Below, in pieces: positions 8,226 to 17,198 of a DNA stretch of 64,000 nucleotides; the first letter of the stretch is position 1; every line of letters starts with the position of its first letter. The DNA is from Roseiarcus sp035606915. GTDB taxonomy: Bacteria > Pseudomonadota > Alphaproteobacteria > Rhizobiales > Beijerinckiaceae. The stretch spans positions 21,085 to 85,084 of the forward strand of contig DATNDU010000203.1 in NCBI GenBank assembly GCA_035606915.1, in the 5' to 3' direction. The translations under genes were made by a program, and so were the position numbers. The notes beneath the pieces were generated by a model that worked only from the letters and a program-made list of their open reading frames with translations, was not told where the DNA came from and made no database searches.

Positions 8226-9722
8226 ATGCTGAAAGTGCGCGGCATAGATAAGCGATACGGTGCGACGCACGCCGTGCGTGACGTGAGTTTCGACGCGGCG
8301 AATGGTCAGGTGCTTGGCCTGATTGGGGAGAATGGCGCCGGGAAATCAACAGTCATCCGGATGATAGGCGGTATGGTCGCGCCCGACGCGGGGAGCATTC
8401 ATCTCGACGGAGAGAATCTTGTGTTGCGCGGCGCAAGCGATGCTCTGGCGCGTGGCGTCGGCAGCGTGCTTCAGGAGCTGGCGCTGATTGGCGCCCTGAC
8501 GGTTACAGAGAATCTGTTCTTGCTGCACGCGCCGACTCGCGCCTGGCTTAGCATCGACAAGCGCCACAGCATTCGGAAAGCGGCGGAGATTTTGGCGCGC
8601 CATCAGCTCAATATTTCTCCTACCGCGCGGGTGGGTGATCTGCCGCTCGGCCAAAGACAGATGCTGGAGATCGTGCGCGCCGTCGAGGGCGACCCCGTGC
8701 TGCTCGTCCTCGACGAGGCGACCTCGTCGCTCGGTCAAGACGAGGTAAACTGGCTAGCCCGCCTGGTGAGGCGGCTTCGCGCCGCGAACCGAATCATTCT
8801 GTTCATCTCACACCGATGGGATGAGATCGTGACGTTCTGTGATCGGGTCGCCATCATGCGCAACGGCCAACTCGTCGAGGTCGCCGACTGCGCGGCGATG
8901 TCTCAGGAGCAGGCGGTTGCGCTGATGACGGGCCACAGCGAGGCGGGTGGCGGATTCCCTCGTAAAGGAGGGGCTCGAAATGGCGTGCTGCTTGAGGCCC
9001 GCGATCTCGAAGGCTCGATGCTTTCGCGTGTGTCCTTCACTCTCGCGCCGGGCGAAATCCTGGGCCTTGGTGGCCTGGTCGGACAGGGACAGACGGAATT
9101 ATTGCGCGCGCTGTTCGGCGTGCCGCCTTTGCGCGGCGGATCGATCGCGCTCAAAGGTCAGGCACTGCGGCTACGGCGACCGCGCGACGCGATTGCGGCA
9201 GGCATTGGTTATGTTCCGCTCGAGCGCAAGAGCGAGGGCCTCTTTCTCGATAAGAGCGTCGCCTTCAACATGACCTATGCCTGCCTGGCGCTCGGCGTGT
9301 TGAGCGTATGGCACGGATTGATCCGCTTCGGCCGGGAACGCGCCATTGTCAGCGACGCGATCGCGCACCTGAAGATTCGCACCCGCAGCGGCCGCACGCC
9401 GGTTCGCGCCCTCAGTGGCGGAAATCAGCAAAAAGTCCTGTTGGAGAAGTGGCTGCTGACCGGGCCAGCGGTGCTGCTGCTCGACGACGTCACACGCGGC
9501 GTCGATATCGCCACCAAGCATCAGATATACGATTTGATCCGTGCACTGGCCCAGACGGGCGTTGGGATAATTTTCTATTCGAGTGACACCAACGAATTGG
9601 TGGGTTTGGCCGACCGCGTTCTGGTGATGGCGGACGGCGAAATTCGCAAAGTTCTGGCCGACGGCGAAGTATCGGCGGCGGCGATCGTCGGCATCGCATT
9701 CAGGCCGAGGGCGGATTCATGA
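8226..9722 (+). CDS. Ribose-type ABC importer, double ATPase (importer 1)
   Basis: A 498-residue protein with two fused ABC domains, the RbsA/MglA layout. Domain 1 has Walker A GENGAGKST, a slightly altered signature LPLGQRQ (LSGGQ is usual) and Walker B VLLVLDEATSSL. Domain 2 has a degenerate Walker A, as is normal for this family, the signature LSGGNQQK and Walker B VLLLDDVTRGVD, where Asp replaces the usual Glu after the Walker B Asp. It energises uptake on the cytoplasmic face. It follows the regulator directly and overlaps the permease start (ATGA at 9719-9722). Confidence 0.9.
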   Translation: MLKVRGIDKRYGATHAVRDVSFDAANGQVLGLIGENGAGKSTVIRMIGGMVAPDAGSIHLDGENLVLRGASDALARGVGSVLQELALIGALTVTENLFLLHAPTRAWLSIDKRHSIRKAAEILARHQLNISPTARVGDLPLGQRQMLEIVRAVEGDPVLLVLDEATSSLGQDEVNWLARLVRRLRAANRIILFISHRWDEIVTFCDRVAIMRNGQLVEVADCAAMSQEQAVALMTGHSEAGGGFPRKGGARNGVLLEARDLEGSMLSRVSFTLAPGEILGLGGLVGQGQTELLRALFGVPPLRGGSIALKGQALRLRRPRDAIAAGIGYVPLERKSEGLFLDKSVAFNMTYACLALGVLSVWHGLIRFGRERAIVSDAIAHLKIRTRSGRTPVRALSGGNQQKVLLEKWLLTGPAVLLLDDVTRGVDIATKHQIYDLIRALAQTGVGIIFYSSDTNELVGLADRVLVMADGEIRKVLADGEVSAAAIVGIAFRPRADS

Positions 9723-10666
9723 TGCGTTGGTTGGCCGAGGCCCGGAATTTGGAGGCGTCCGGATCGGTTGGCATCTTCGCGTTTCTGTTCGCGGTCTATA
9801 TCGTTTTGAAAGGCGGGCACTACAGCCTTTTCGAGGCCGGCAATCTGGCGACAAATGTCTTGCCGCTCGTGCTTGTGGGGCTGGCGCAATACTTTGTCGT
9901 CCTGGTGCGCGGCGTCGATCTGTCGCTGGGTCCAATCATGTCGGTCAGTGGCTCGCTGGCAGTGGTTTTGTTTCCGTTCGGCGTTGCGCCGGCAATCGCA
10001 GCCGTACTGGCGGCCGGGCTGATCGCCGGCTGCCTCAACGGGTTGCTGATCGCGCGCTTCAAACTGTCGCCGATCGTGGTCACGCTGGCGACAATGTCGG
10101 TATGGGACGGCGTCGCGCTGGTCGTATTGCCGGTGCCCGGAGGAGAGGTGCCGGCTGGGTTGCAGGCCGCGCTGACATCGGGCTCTACTTTGCTGCCGAC
10201 CTCCTTGGCGTTGCTGGTCGCGTCAGGCCTGTTCGGCCTCTGGGTGATGACAACCCGATTTGGCCTACAGCTTCGGGCGATCGGCGGCGACGAGGCCGCG
10301 GCGGAGGCCAGCGGCATTATAGTGACGGAGCTCCGACTGCGGGCCTATGGGTTGGCGGGACTTTTGGCCGCGCTCGCCGGCGTCTATTTTGCGATCAGCA
10401 CCATGGCGGGCTCGCCGATCGTTGGCGACGGCTACATTTTGCCCTCCATCGGAGCGGTGGTGTTAGGCGGAGTGCCGCTGGTCGGAGGGCGGGGCTCGCC
10501 GATAGGCGTCGTAATGGGCGCGCTGATCCTCACCATTGTCGGCAGTCTGCTTTATTTCGCGGATTTGTCGGACTTTTATCAGAGCCTGATCGACGGCGTC
10601 ATTTTGATCGCCGCCGTCGGCTCGGTGGCGGTGCGGGACTGGGTGTGGAAGGCGATGGGGCGATGA
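9719..10666 (+). CDS. Ribose-type ABC importer permease (importer 1, first)
   Basis: A 315-residue inner-membrane protein of the BPD_transp_2 family, hydrophobic throughout, with the family markers RGVDLSLGP in the second third, IGGDEAAAEASGI in the cytoplasmic loop and GAVVLGGVPLVGGRGSPIG before the last helices. It overlaps the ATPase stop by 4 bp and its own stop overlaps the next permease start by 4 bp, so the three are translationally coupled. Together with the second permease it should form a heterodimeric channel. Confidence 0.88.
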   Translation: MMRWLAEARNLEASGSVGIFAFLFAVYIVLKGGHYSLFEAGNLATNVLPLVLVGLAQYFVVLVRGVDLSLGPIMSVSGSLAVVLFPFGVAPAIAAVLAAGLIAGCLNGLLIARFKLSPIVVTLATMSVWDGVALVVLPVPGGEVPAGLQAALTSGSTLLPTSLALLVASGLFGLWVMTTRFGLQLRAIGGDEAAAEASGIIVTELRLRAYGLAGLLAALAGVYFAISTMAGSPIVGDGYILPSIGAVVLGGVPLVGGRGSPIGVVMGALILTIVGSLLYFADLSDFYQSLIDGVILIAAVGSVAVRDWVWKAMGR

Positions 10667-11652
10667 GCGAGACGACGCGGCCGCCACGAGTCGAGCGCCG
10701 CCGCATGTTGCTCGAATTCGACTCGGCGAGCGCGGCCCCGCTGACCGGGCTCGTCTCCATCGCGCTCATGCTGGTCGTCTGCAATCTACTGGCGCCCGGC
10801 TTCGTGTCGTTCAACAATATCATGCACATCGCTCAATTGGCCGCGTTCCTCGGCATAGTGGCGATCGGCGAGACGCTGGTTGTATTGAGCGGCGGCATCG
10901 ACCTTTCCGTTGCTTGGACGATGACTGGCGCCGGTTGCGTCTTCACTCAGGTGTCGCAAGGCCAGTCCAGCATGTTGCTGCCTGCCCTGGCAGCGGCCCT
11001 TGCATCGGGTCTCTGCGCGGGACTGCTGAACGGGGTCGGCGTGGCGAAGTTTCGCATCTCGCCGATCATCATGACTCTTGGAATGAACAACGTTATGCAA
11101 GGCGCGACGTTACTCTACACCAACGGCACCCCGTCGGGAAGCGTGGCGGAAGCGGGTAGATTTTTCGCCACGGGGTACATCGGCCCGCTTTCCGTGCTGG
11201 TGCTGTTGTGGAGTGGATTGGCGATCATTGTGATGGGCGTCTTGCGGGCGAGCCGGGGCGGTCGTCAGTTGCTAGGCGTCGGAGAGAATCCGTTGGTGAG
11301 CTTTCTCTCGGGGGTGCGCAACGATCGCGTTCTGATAGTTGTCTATGCGCTCTCGGGTCTCGCAGCGGCCCTCGCCGGGGTCCTCTACGCTAGTTATTCG
11401 GGGGCGAGCTTTTTGGGAATGGGGGACCAATTCGTGCTGCCGTCGATAGCCGCCGTGGTGATAGGCGGCGGATCGATATACGGCGGGCGGGGGGGATACG
11501 GCGGCGCCATCATCGGCGCGATCTTCCTGACTGTGCTCACAACCTTGCTCGCGATCGTCAATGTCTCCGCAGGCGTGCGCGACATCATCTACGGTGGGGT
11601 CATTATAGCCGCGCTGTTGCTCACTCGCCTTACCCAAGGCGCGGCGTCATAA
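10663..11652 (+). CDS. Ribose-type ABC importer permease (importer 1, second)
   Basis: A 329-residue BPD_transp_2 permease. The frame is open far upstream, but the ATG at 10663, overlapping the previous stop as ATGA, gives the normal length; the upstream extension would be a second reading of the first permease gene. Family markers are LSGGIDLSVAWTM, VGENPLVSFLSGV and AAVVIGGGSIYGGRGGYGG. It is the last gene of the importer operon; no hairpin terminator is obvious in the 150 bp that follow. Confidence 0.88.
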   Translation: MSETTRPPRVERRRMLLEFDSASAAPLTGLVSIALMLVVCNLLAPGFVSFNNIMHIAQLAAFLGIVAIGETLVVLSGGIDLSVAWTMTGAGCVFTQVSQGQSSMLLPALAAALASGLCAGLLNGVGVAKFRISPIIMTLGMNNVMQGATLLYTNGTPSGSVAEAGRFFATGYIGPLSVLVLLWSGLAIIVMGVLRASRGGRQLLGVGENPLVSFLSGVRNDRVLIVVYALSGLAAALAGVLYASYSGASFLGMGDQFVLPSIAAVVIGGGSIYGGRGGYGGAIIGAIFLTVLTTLLAIVNVSAGVRDIIYGGVIIAALLLTRLTQGAAS

Positions 11653-11804
11653 GCGCGCAGATCGCAACCGCTGCGCCTTTCGAGCGCCTTCCGACGGCGA
11701 TCGTTTCCCCAGGCCTCGAAACGAGCCTGCCACCAGCGCGCGCCGTGCGTCAATCCCAAATCCAAGACTGGCTCCAGCGCTGCGGTAAGCGTCGTTGAAA
11801 CGCG

Positions 11805-12596
11805 CTACACCTCCACCGTCAGATCAACCCTGCCGAGTCGCGCCAACTCGAAGCGGCAGTTGCACGATTCGGCCGGAAATCTGGTCGTCACCAAGTTTCC
11901 GGTCATGACGATATCTCCAGCGCGAAAACCGGTCCCGTTTCCGCTCAGATGTTCAGCGAGCCACGCGACCGAATGAAAGGGATGGCCAAGGACCTCGCGC
12001 CCGAACCCGCGATCGGCGACTGCGCCGTTGACCGAAATGATGTCCTCGATCTCGGCAAGATCGGGCCAACGCCGCTGAAATTCGCCAAGCACGATCTCTG
12101 CGTTCCAAGAATTGTCGGCGACAAGCGAAAAGACATCTAGACTGGCGTAGTCGCAGGCGCGATCGTCGACGATCTCCATCGCCGGACAGACCGCGTCTAT
12201 CGCGTCGGCGACGTCGGTAAGCGCGACGGGGCGCCCATCGCCGCCGAGATCGCGAGCCAGGCGCACGGCCACCTCGAATTCGAGCCCGAGCCTGCCATAA
12301 TCCGAACCCTCTAAGCGAACGCCGGATCGGTAAACGCGGTCGGCAAGAACGACGCCCGCAATGGGAGTTTCGACGCCGCACATCGCCTGCATGCGCGGCG
12401 ACGTAAGGCCAACCTTGTAGCCGATAGGGGCTGCCCCGCGGCTCAGGCTCTGCAGGCGCACATATTCGCGCTGTACGGCATAGGCCGTATCGATATTCGC
12501 GACCGGGACTGCTTTCGCGAGGGAATGAAACTTCAATCGTGCTTCATGTTCCTCCATAAGCGTCTGCGCCGCCTCGATGACGCCAGCGATCTCCAC
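11805..12596 (-). CDS. 2-keto-4-pentenoate hydratase / fumarylacetoacetase-family protein
   Basis: A 263-residue protein of the MhpD-like branch of the FAH family. It carries GYKVGLTSPRMQAMCG, GRLGLEFEVAVRLARDL (ExE metal-ligand region) and AGDIVMTGNLVTTRFP, the conserved C-terminal turn. Enzymes of this group hydrate or decarboxylate 2-keto-enoic acids using Mg2+. It is on the minus strand after a broken importer ATPase. A close paralogue of exactly the same length is encoded at 22495, also near an importer. Sugar-acid catabolism through a 2-keto acid is a plausible role. Confidence 0.82.
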   Translation of the reverse strand: MEIAGVIEAAQTLMEEHEARLKFHSLAKAVPVANIDTAYAVQREYVRLQSLSRGAAPIGYKVGLTSPRMQAMCGVETPIAGVVLADRVYRSGVRLEGSDYGRLGLEFEVAVRLARDLGGDGRPVALTDVADAIDAVCPAMEIVDDRACDYASLDVFSLVADNSWNAEIVLGEFQRRWPDLAEIEDIISVNGAVADRGFGREVLGHPFHSVAWLAEHLSGNGTGFRAGDIVMTGNLVTTRFPAESCNCRFELARLGRVDLTVEV

Positions 12597-12650
12597 GGAC
12601 TCTGTCCTCCTTTGTCGCAGGGCGTGCCAACCGCCGGCAGAAATTCGCCG

Positions 12651-14155
12651 TCAATGCACGGCTGCATACATGATGTTTTCCTCGGTGGTGTCGCCCGGAG
12701 TGAATTCCTCCACAACCCGACCTTGCCTGAAGACCAGGATTCTGTCCGACAAATTCACGATCTCTGGCAGATAAGAGGAGATCATTATCACCGCCATCCC
12801 CTGGTCGGCGATGCGATCGATGAAATTGTGACTCTCGCCGATGGCGCCAACGTCGACGCCGCGCGTAGGCTCGTCGAAGATCACAAGGCGCGGCCTTTGT
12901 AGAAGCGCTTTGCCGATGACCAGCTTTTGTTGATTGCCGCCTGAGAGTTCGACGGCGCGGGCGTTCTTGTCTGTGGCGCGAATGTTCAGCGTCTGCGTCC
13001 ACGTATCGGCGAGGGCGCGCATCTCGGCCATGTTCGCGATGCCGCCGCCGGCGTTGAGATTTTTAGCCAACAGTCCCGCATACAAATTGTCGGCGATTGG
13101 CATTGTCTCGAAGAAGCCTTCCAGCTTTCTGTCTTCAGTGACATAGACGATCCCGTCCCTGACGGCGGGGGCCGGCGTCCTGTAGCGCGCGGATCTCCCT
13201 TCGAAACGCACCTCGCCGCCATGAAAGAAATCGCGCTTGATGATGCCGCCGATGATTCGGGCGGTTTCGGAGCGGCCGGAGCCGACCAGACCGAACAGGC
13301 CAGTTATCTGGTCCTCATAGGCGGAGAAGGAATTGTTGCGGACCGTATTGCCCATGGTCAGGTCCTGCACGCTGAGAACCCGTCGTCCGGGGGTACGAAT
13401 CTGTTCCCGCCCGCGACGCTTATACAACTCGCCGGAGAGCGATCGACCGACCATGGCGCGGATGATCTTATCTCGGTCAAACGTCGCCGTCGCGTCGGCG
13501 GCGATATGTTCGCCGTCGCGCAGGATCGTGATCCGGTCGGCGATCGCAAGCGCTTCCTCGATGGCGTGCGAAATGAAGACGATCGATACGCCGCGGCTCT
13601 TGAGCCCCTCGACCAGCGCGAAGAAATGATGTTTTTCCTCCGGCGTCAGCGCGGTCGGCTCGTCGAAGACAATGACCCTGGCTTTGTGCCGCACCGCCCG
13701 GACAATCTCCACCATCTGCTTCTTCGCCGCGCCCGGGGAGGCGACCGTCGCCGTGGGATCGACATGGAAATTCAGCGCCTGCAGGAATTGCTGAGCCGAA
13801 ATGTAGACGCCGCGCAGGCGGTTCAGCAGTCTTTCATCGCCGAGATAAAGATTCTGGGCGACCGTCATCGACGGCGCGAGCGTCGTTTCCTGAAACACCA
13901 TGGCGACGCCGTTGCGCAATGCGATCGCTGGCGTCGGAAACAATGAAGGCTGGCCGTCGAACAGCATAGTTCCCGCGGTCGGCTGGACCACGCCCGCCAT
14001 GATTTTGCGATTTTGCTGAGTGTCGACTTGCCCGCGCCGTTCTCGCCAAGAAGCGCGTGGACCTCGCGCTTTAGGAGCGTGAAGTCGACATTATTCACCA
14101 CAGCGACGCCGCGGTATTCCTTGGTGATTCCCCGCATTTCGAACAGCGTGCTCAT
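12651..14155 (-). pseudogene. Ribose-type ABC importer double ATPase, frameshifted by an 8-bp tandem duplication
   Basis: The ATG at 14155 starts a normal RbsA-type ATPase with Walker A GENGAGKSTL, but the frame breaks right after it. The cause is visible: GATTTTGC occurs twice in tandem on the plus strand (14001-14008 and 14009-14016). Removing one copy restores a continuous protein of about 498 residues, with Walker B VIVFDEPTALTP, LSGGNQQK and VIFDEPTRGVDVG all intact downstream. The change is therefore recent, a sequencing artefact, or a reversible slip. The start overlaps the stop of the upstream SMP-30-like remnant (ATGA). Importer 2 has another, intact ATPase at 19158. Confidence 0.85.
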
Positions 14156-14903
14156 CGGCTTGCAGCTCCGGGTTCCGGGCCGGGATCCAGCATCACGATC
14201 ATATCGCCGCCTTTGCAGGAGATGAATACGCGCCCGCCAAGATCCAGGCAACTCGTCTCCCCATGCCGCGCGCCGTCCGCGCGGCTGTGGAAGCTGGCGA
14301 TCGGACGGAAGTCGCCATCAAGCCTGATCAGCAGGCCATAGGAGCGGCTGGGCGCCCAGGGCTTAAGGATGCCAAGCTGCTTGATGGCGCCGCCCTGAAG
14401 CGGCTCCAGAAAGCTCCGACCCGATTCCAGCGCCGGCGCGATCCAATAGTCGACCTCGACAAACATGTCTTCGCAGAACTCCTGTTCGCGCAGAACAAAT
14501 TCGACCAGCCGGCCCCGGGATCGGCGATGCGCTAACCTTTGCGCGGCCCCGCAGCGAACAAGATCGCGCCATCGTTCAGTCCGACGGCCAGATTGCCACC
14601 GGCGTCCGTAGCAAGACACGTCACCTCGCTGTCGAAACGGGCGATGACTTCGGGCTTCTCCATCTGCCGCGACGGATCGAAAGCGAGGGCGGCGGCGCCG
14701 CTCGAAAACACGACGCGGCGGCCGTCGAAAACAAGATTGTCCGGTCGCTCGATCTCCAGCGCGACGGCGGCCGCGTCGATCGCCTGATTGGGTCGGATGG
14801 CGCCGTCCATGGGCGGCAGCGTAATCGTCGCCTCGCCCGCGCCGCGGAAGCGGTCCGGCGCGTCGGGATGCCGGTAACGCGCGGCAAGATAATTCTTGCC
14901 CAT
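14152..14903 (-). pseudogene. SMP-30/strictosidine-synthase-like beta-propeller, broken
   Basis: Two pieces in different frames belong to one protein. The N-terminal piece (from about 14903 down to a stop at 14532) has ITLPPMDGAIRPN, LVFDGRRVVFSSGAAAL and EVTCLATDAGGNLAVGL. The C-terminal piece (about 14540 down to 14152) has VEFVLREQEFCEDMFVEVDYW and RSYGLLIRLDGDF in its repeats. The central blades are missing, so a deletion with loss of frame is likely. The family includes gluconolactonase-type and strictosidine-synthase-like esterases. It shares the direction of the frameshifted ATPase and overlaps its start, so the two once formed an operon. Confidence 0.6.
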
Positions 14904-14924
14904 CAGATAAAAGAAGCGTCCAAA

Positions 14925-15080
14925 CTTGGTGTATCTAAGGAGCAGAAGCCGTTTCCGCGTTCGCAGCCGGCCGAGGAGCATCGGCGAATCCTGGATGCGG
15001 CTCTGGCGCGCAATGCGGAACGCTGTGTCGAGCTTTTGGCCGCGCATATTCTCAAGGCCGCCGCGGGCGCGCTCCCCTAG
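14925..15080 (+). pseudogene. GntR-family regulator, C-terminal FCD remnant
   Basis: About 50 in-frame residues (SQPAEEHRRILDAALARN, AERCVELLAAHILKAA) match the final helices of an FCD ligand-binding domain, including the conserved EH of the ligand pocket, and end at a TAG. No DNA-binding domain or start lies upstream: the DNA there belongs to the SMP-30-like remnant on the other strand. This is a clean example of a deletion joint between two genes of opposite orientation. Confidence 0.55.
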
Positions 15081-15089
15081 GCGGGCTTT

Positions 15090-15923
15090 TCAGTATTTCA
15101 CCTTCGAGAAGGCGCGCAGTTCCTCCGGCGTGCTGCCGCCATAGCCGAAGAATTCGAGATAGGCCGGGATCATCTCATAGAGCATGTCGGCGCCGATCTG
15201 GATCTCGCAGCCTTTGGCGCGCGCGGCGCGCAACAGTGGAGTGTATTCCTCCTTCATCACGACCTCGCCGACGAACGTTGACGCCGCGAGCCGGTCGACG
15301 TCGAGCGGCAAGGGATCGTCGGCGCGCGCTCCCAGCGGCGTTGCGTTGACGACGATGTCACAGCCTCTTGGATCGCGCGAACCGGTTTCGACGCTGAGAT
15401 CCGGGTAGTGCGTGTTCAGCCGGTCGGCGAGGCTCCTGGCCGCCGCCGCCGAGGCATCGTAAAGCCTGAGCGAGGCGACCTTGGCCTGCGCCAGCGACGC
15501 CGCGATCGCCGAGCCGACGCCTCCGGAGCCGACGACCAGCGCATTCGCGCCTTCGACGGCGCGGCCCTTGCGCTCCACGCCCCGCACGAAGCCGACGCCA
15601 TCGAACATATCGCCGATGAGCAACCCATCATCGCCGCGGCGCACCGCATTGACCGCGCCGGCGATTTTCGCGGCGACGGTCAGTTCGTCGACAAGCCCGG
15701 CGGTCGTCACCTTATGCGGCATGGTCACAAGCGCGCCGCGCAGATTGACGACCTGAAACAGCGATCGCAACACCGAGGGATATTCCTCCGCCCGAACCCC
15801 GAACGGCACGACCACGGCGTCTACGCCCATGGCCTCGAACCAAGGATTGTAGATCATCGGCGCCTTGAACGATTCCGTCGGATAGCCGAGATGGGCGATA
15901 AGCTCGGTCGTTCCCGTGATCAT
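15090..15923 (-). CDS. Shikimate/quinate dehydrogenase-like protein (AroE paralogue)
   Basis: A 277-residue protein with the AroE fold: an N-terminal substrate domain (about 1-105) and a C-terminal Rossmann domain with VVGSGGVGSAIAASL and VNATPLGAR. The catalytic Lys (VTMPHK) and Asp (GDMFDGVG) are present. The two serines that bind the shikimate carboxylate (HSxSP in E. coli AroE) are replaced: the region reads GYPTESFKAP, giving Phe and Ala. The enzyme may therefore oxidise a polyol or hydroaromatic ring other than shikimate. It is 3 bp after a TetR regulator gene and near importer 2, which points to a catabolic role. Confidence 0.8.
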   Translation of the reverse strand: MITGTTELIAHLGYPTESFKAPMIYNPWFEAMGVDAVVVPFGVRAEEYPSVLRSLFQVVNLRGALVTMPHKVTTAGLVDELTVAAKIAGAVNAVRRGDDGLLIGDMFDGVGFVRGVERKGRAVEGANALVVGSGGVGSAIAASLAQAKVASLRLYDASAAAARSLADRLNTHYPDLSVETGSRDPRGCDIVVNATPLGARADDPLPLDVDRLAASTFVGEVVMKEEYTPLLRAARAKGCEIQIGADMLYEMIPAYLEFFGYGGSTPEELRAFSKVKY

Positions 15924-15926
15924 AGC

Positions 15927-16631
15927 TCACTCCTTGCTCACCAGCCGCAGGATCGCCTCCACAATCATCTTCTTGTGCCTTCTTCGGCGGGCGGCGCCCG
16001 CGAGGTCGACGCCGAAGATCTTGCCGAAGGTATGCCGGTTGGAGACACGGAAGAAGCAAAGCGCGCTGACCGCCATGTGAAGGTCGATGGCGTCGAGATC
16101 ACTCCTGAACAGGCCCGCCGCTTTGCCGCGCTCCAGAATGCGCTCGAGGGAGGCGATGACGCCCGAGTTGATCTGACGCAGCGATTCCGTGCGGGCGAGG
16201 TGCTCGCCGCGATGGATGTTCTCGATCGCCACGAGGCGCACGAAATCCTCGTTCACTTCGTCGCTCTCGAACGTCTGTTCGACGAGGCGGCGCAGGGCTT
16301 CGACGGGATCGAGCGCGTCCAGGGAGAGCGAGGCCTCGACCGCGCGTATGTCGGCATAGGCCTTCTCGAGGACGGCGAGATAGAGGCCCTCCTTGCCGCC
16401 GAAATAATAATAGATCATGCGCTTGGACGTGCGCGTGCGTTCCGCGATCTCGTCGACGCGGGCGCCGCTCAAGCCGTGGTCGGCAAAGGCCTGTTTGGCG
16501 ACCGCGAGAATGTCGGCCTTGGTGCGCTCCGCATCCTTCTGCGGCGGCGCAGGCTTCCGCCGGCCGCCGGTCCTGCTGCTTTTCCGAGCGGGAATTTGAA
16601 CGTCCATCGCGCCCCAAACTGCGCCCGTCAC
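15927..16631 (-). CDS. TetR-family regulator (paralogue of the one at 34643)
   Basis: A 234-residue repressor-type protein. A basic leader (residues 1-30) precedes the helix-turn-helix, with FADHGLSGARVDEIAERT and SKRMIYYYFGGKEGLY, and a long all-helical ligand domain follows. The residues after the HTH (AVLEKAYADIRAVE, then LSLDALDPVEALRRLV) closely parallel the TetR protein at 34643, so the two are paralogues of one subfamily. It sits 3 bp upstream of the AroE-like gene and probably controls that gene and importer 2; a related half-matching dyad lies upstream of the importer 2 binding-protein gene (21935-21948). Confidence 0.87.
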   Translation of the reverse strand: MTGAVWGAMDVQIPARKSSRTGGRRKPAPPQKDAERTKADILAVAKQAFADHGLSGARVDEIAERTRTSKRMIYYYFGGKEGLYLAVLEKAYADIRAVEASLSLDALDPVEALRRLVEQTFESDEVNEDFVRLVAIENIHRGEHLARTESLRQINSGVIASLERILERGKAAGLFRSDLDAIDLHMAVSALCFFRVSNRHTFGKIFGVDLAGAARRRRHKKMIVEAILRLVSKE

Positions 16632-16743
16632 GGACGCTCTCCTGACATCTCGCGAAGCTTATGCGTCTTCCCCACCGCCGCGCCGCCTCGTTTCGGCCGG
16701 CCGCGCACCGGCGTCAAGGACTTGGCCTCGGCCCCGCCTCGCT

Positions 16744-17194
16744 TCAAAGCACCGCAAGCGGCGTGCCCGGCGAGCCGGTCGCGCCAACGATCGGCAGCGG
16801 CGAGAAAACATAGGCGAACTCATATCGCCGGGTCGCCGCGAGCGCGTCCAGGTTGAGGCCCTCATGCAAATAGATTCCGTGGCCCATCATCAAATGCTGA
16901 TGGCAGAGCGCGCCGTCGCACCAGGCGGCTGCCTCGCTCCAGAACCTCGAACCATGTCCGCTCGGGCCGCCGGGCATGCGCAGTTCGAAGCTCCGGCCTG
17001 GCGAAAGCGGCATGCCTTTGAACGTAAGGAAACCCGAGCCGCACGATTTCTCCACTCCGGATGAGCCGGACGGCTTCAAGAGTCTTGCGCGGCCCCAGGA
17101 GATTGCCGGCGCCGAGTTCGTCGTCGGCGCCGTAGAGCGAGGGGAACCAGTCGCGGCCGAGCGCGGGATGGTCGTCGGGAGGGTTCTTCGACAT
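16744..17194 (-). pseudogene. Cyclase-family (kynurenine formamidase-like) hydrolase, broken
   Basis: The ATG at 17194 begins a cyclase-family protein (GRDWFPSLYGADDELGAGN, then RSGEIVRLGFPY). After about 60 residues the frame changes and only the later part continues, in the frame ending at 16744 (FKGMPLSPGRSFELRMPGG, MMGHGIYLHEGLNLDAL, YVFSPLPIVGATGSPG). The intervening HxGTHxD metal motif expected in this family is absent, and the total is well under the usual 300 or so residues. This is a deletion with frameshift, so no active enzyme is expected. It lies 4 bp after the importer 2 permease stop. Confidence 0.65.
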
Positions 17195-17198
17195 GGCC

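Noticed and set aside
9727..11652. A 641-codon plus-strand frame
   Set aside because: Only the part from 10663 is a gene; the first half is the first permease gene read in another frame.
15408..16856. A 482-codon plus-strand frame
   Set aside because: Antisense of the AroE-like and TetR genes, which have complete motif sets on the minus strand.
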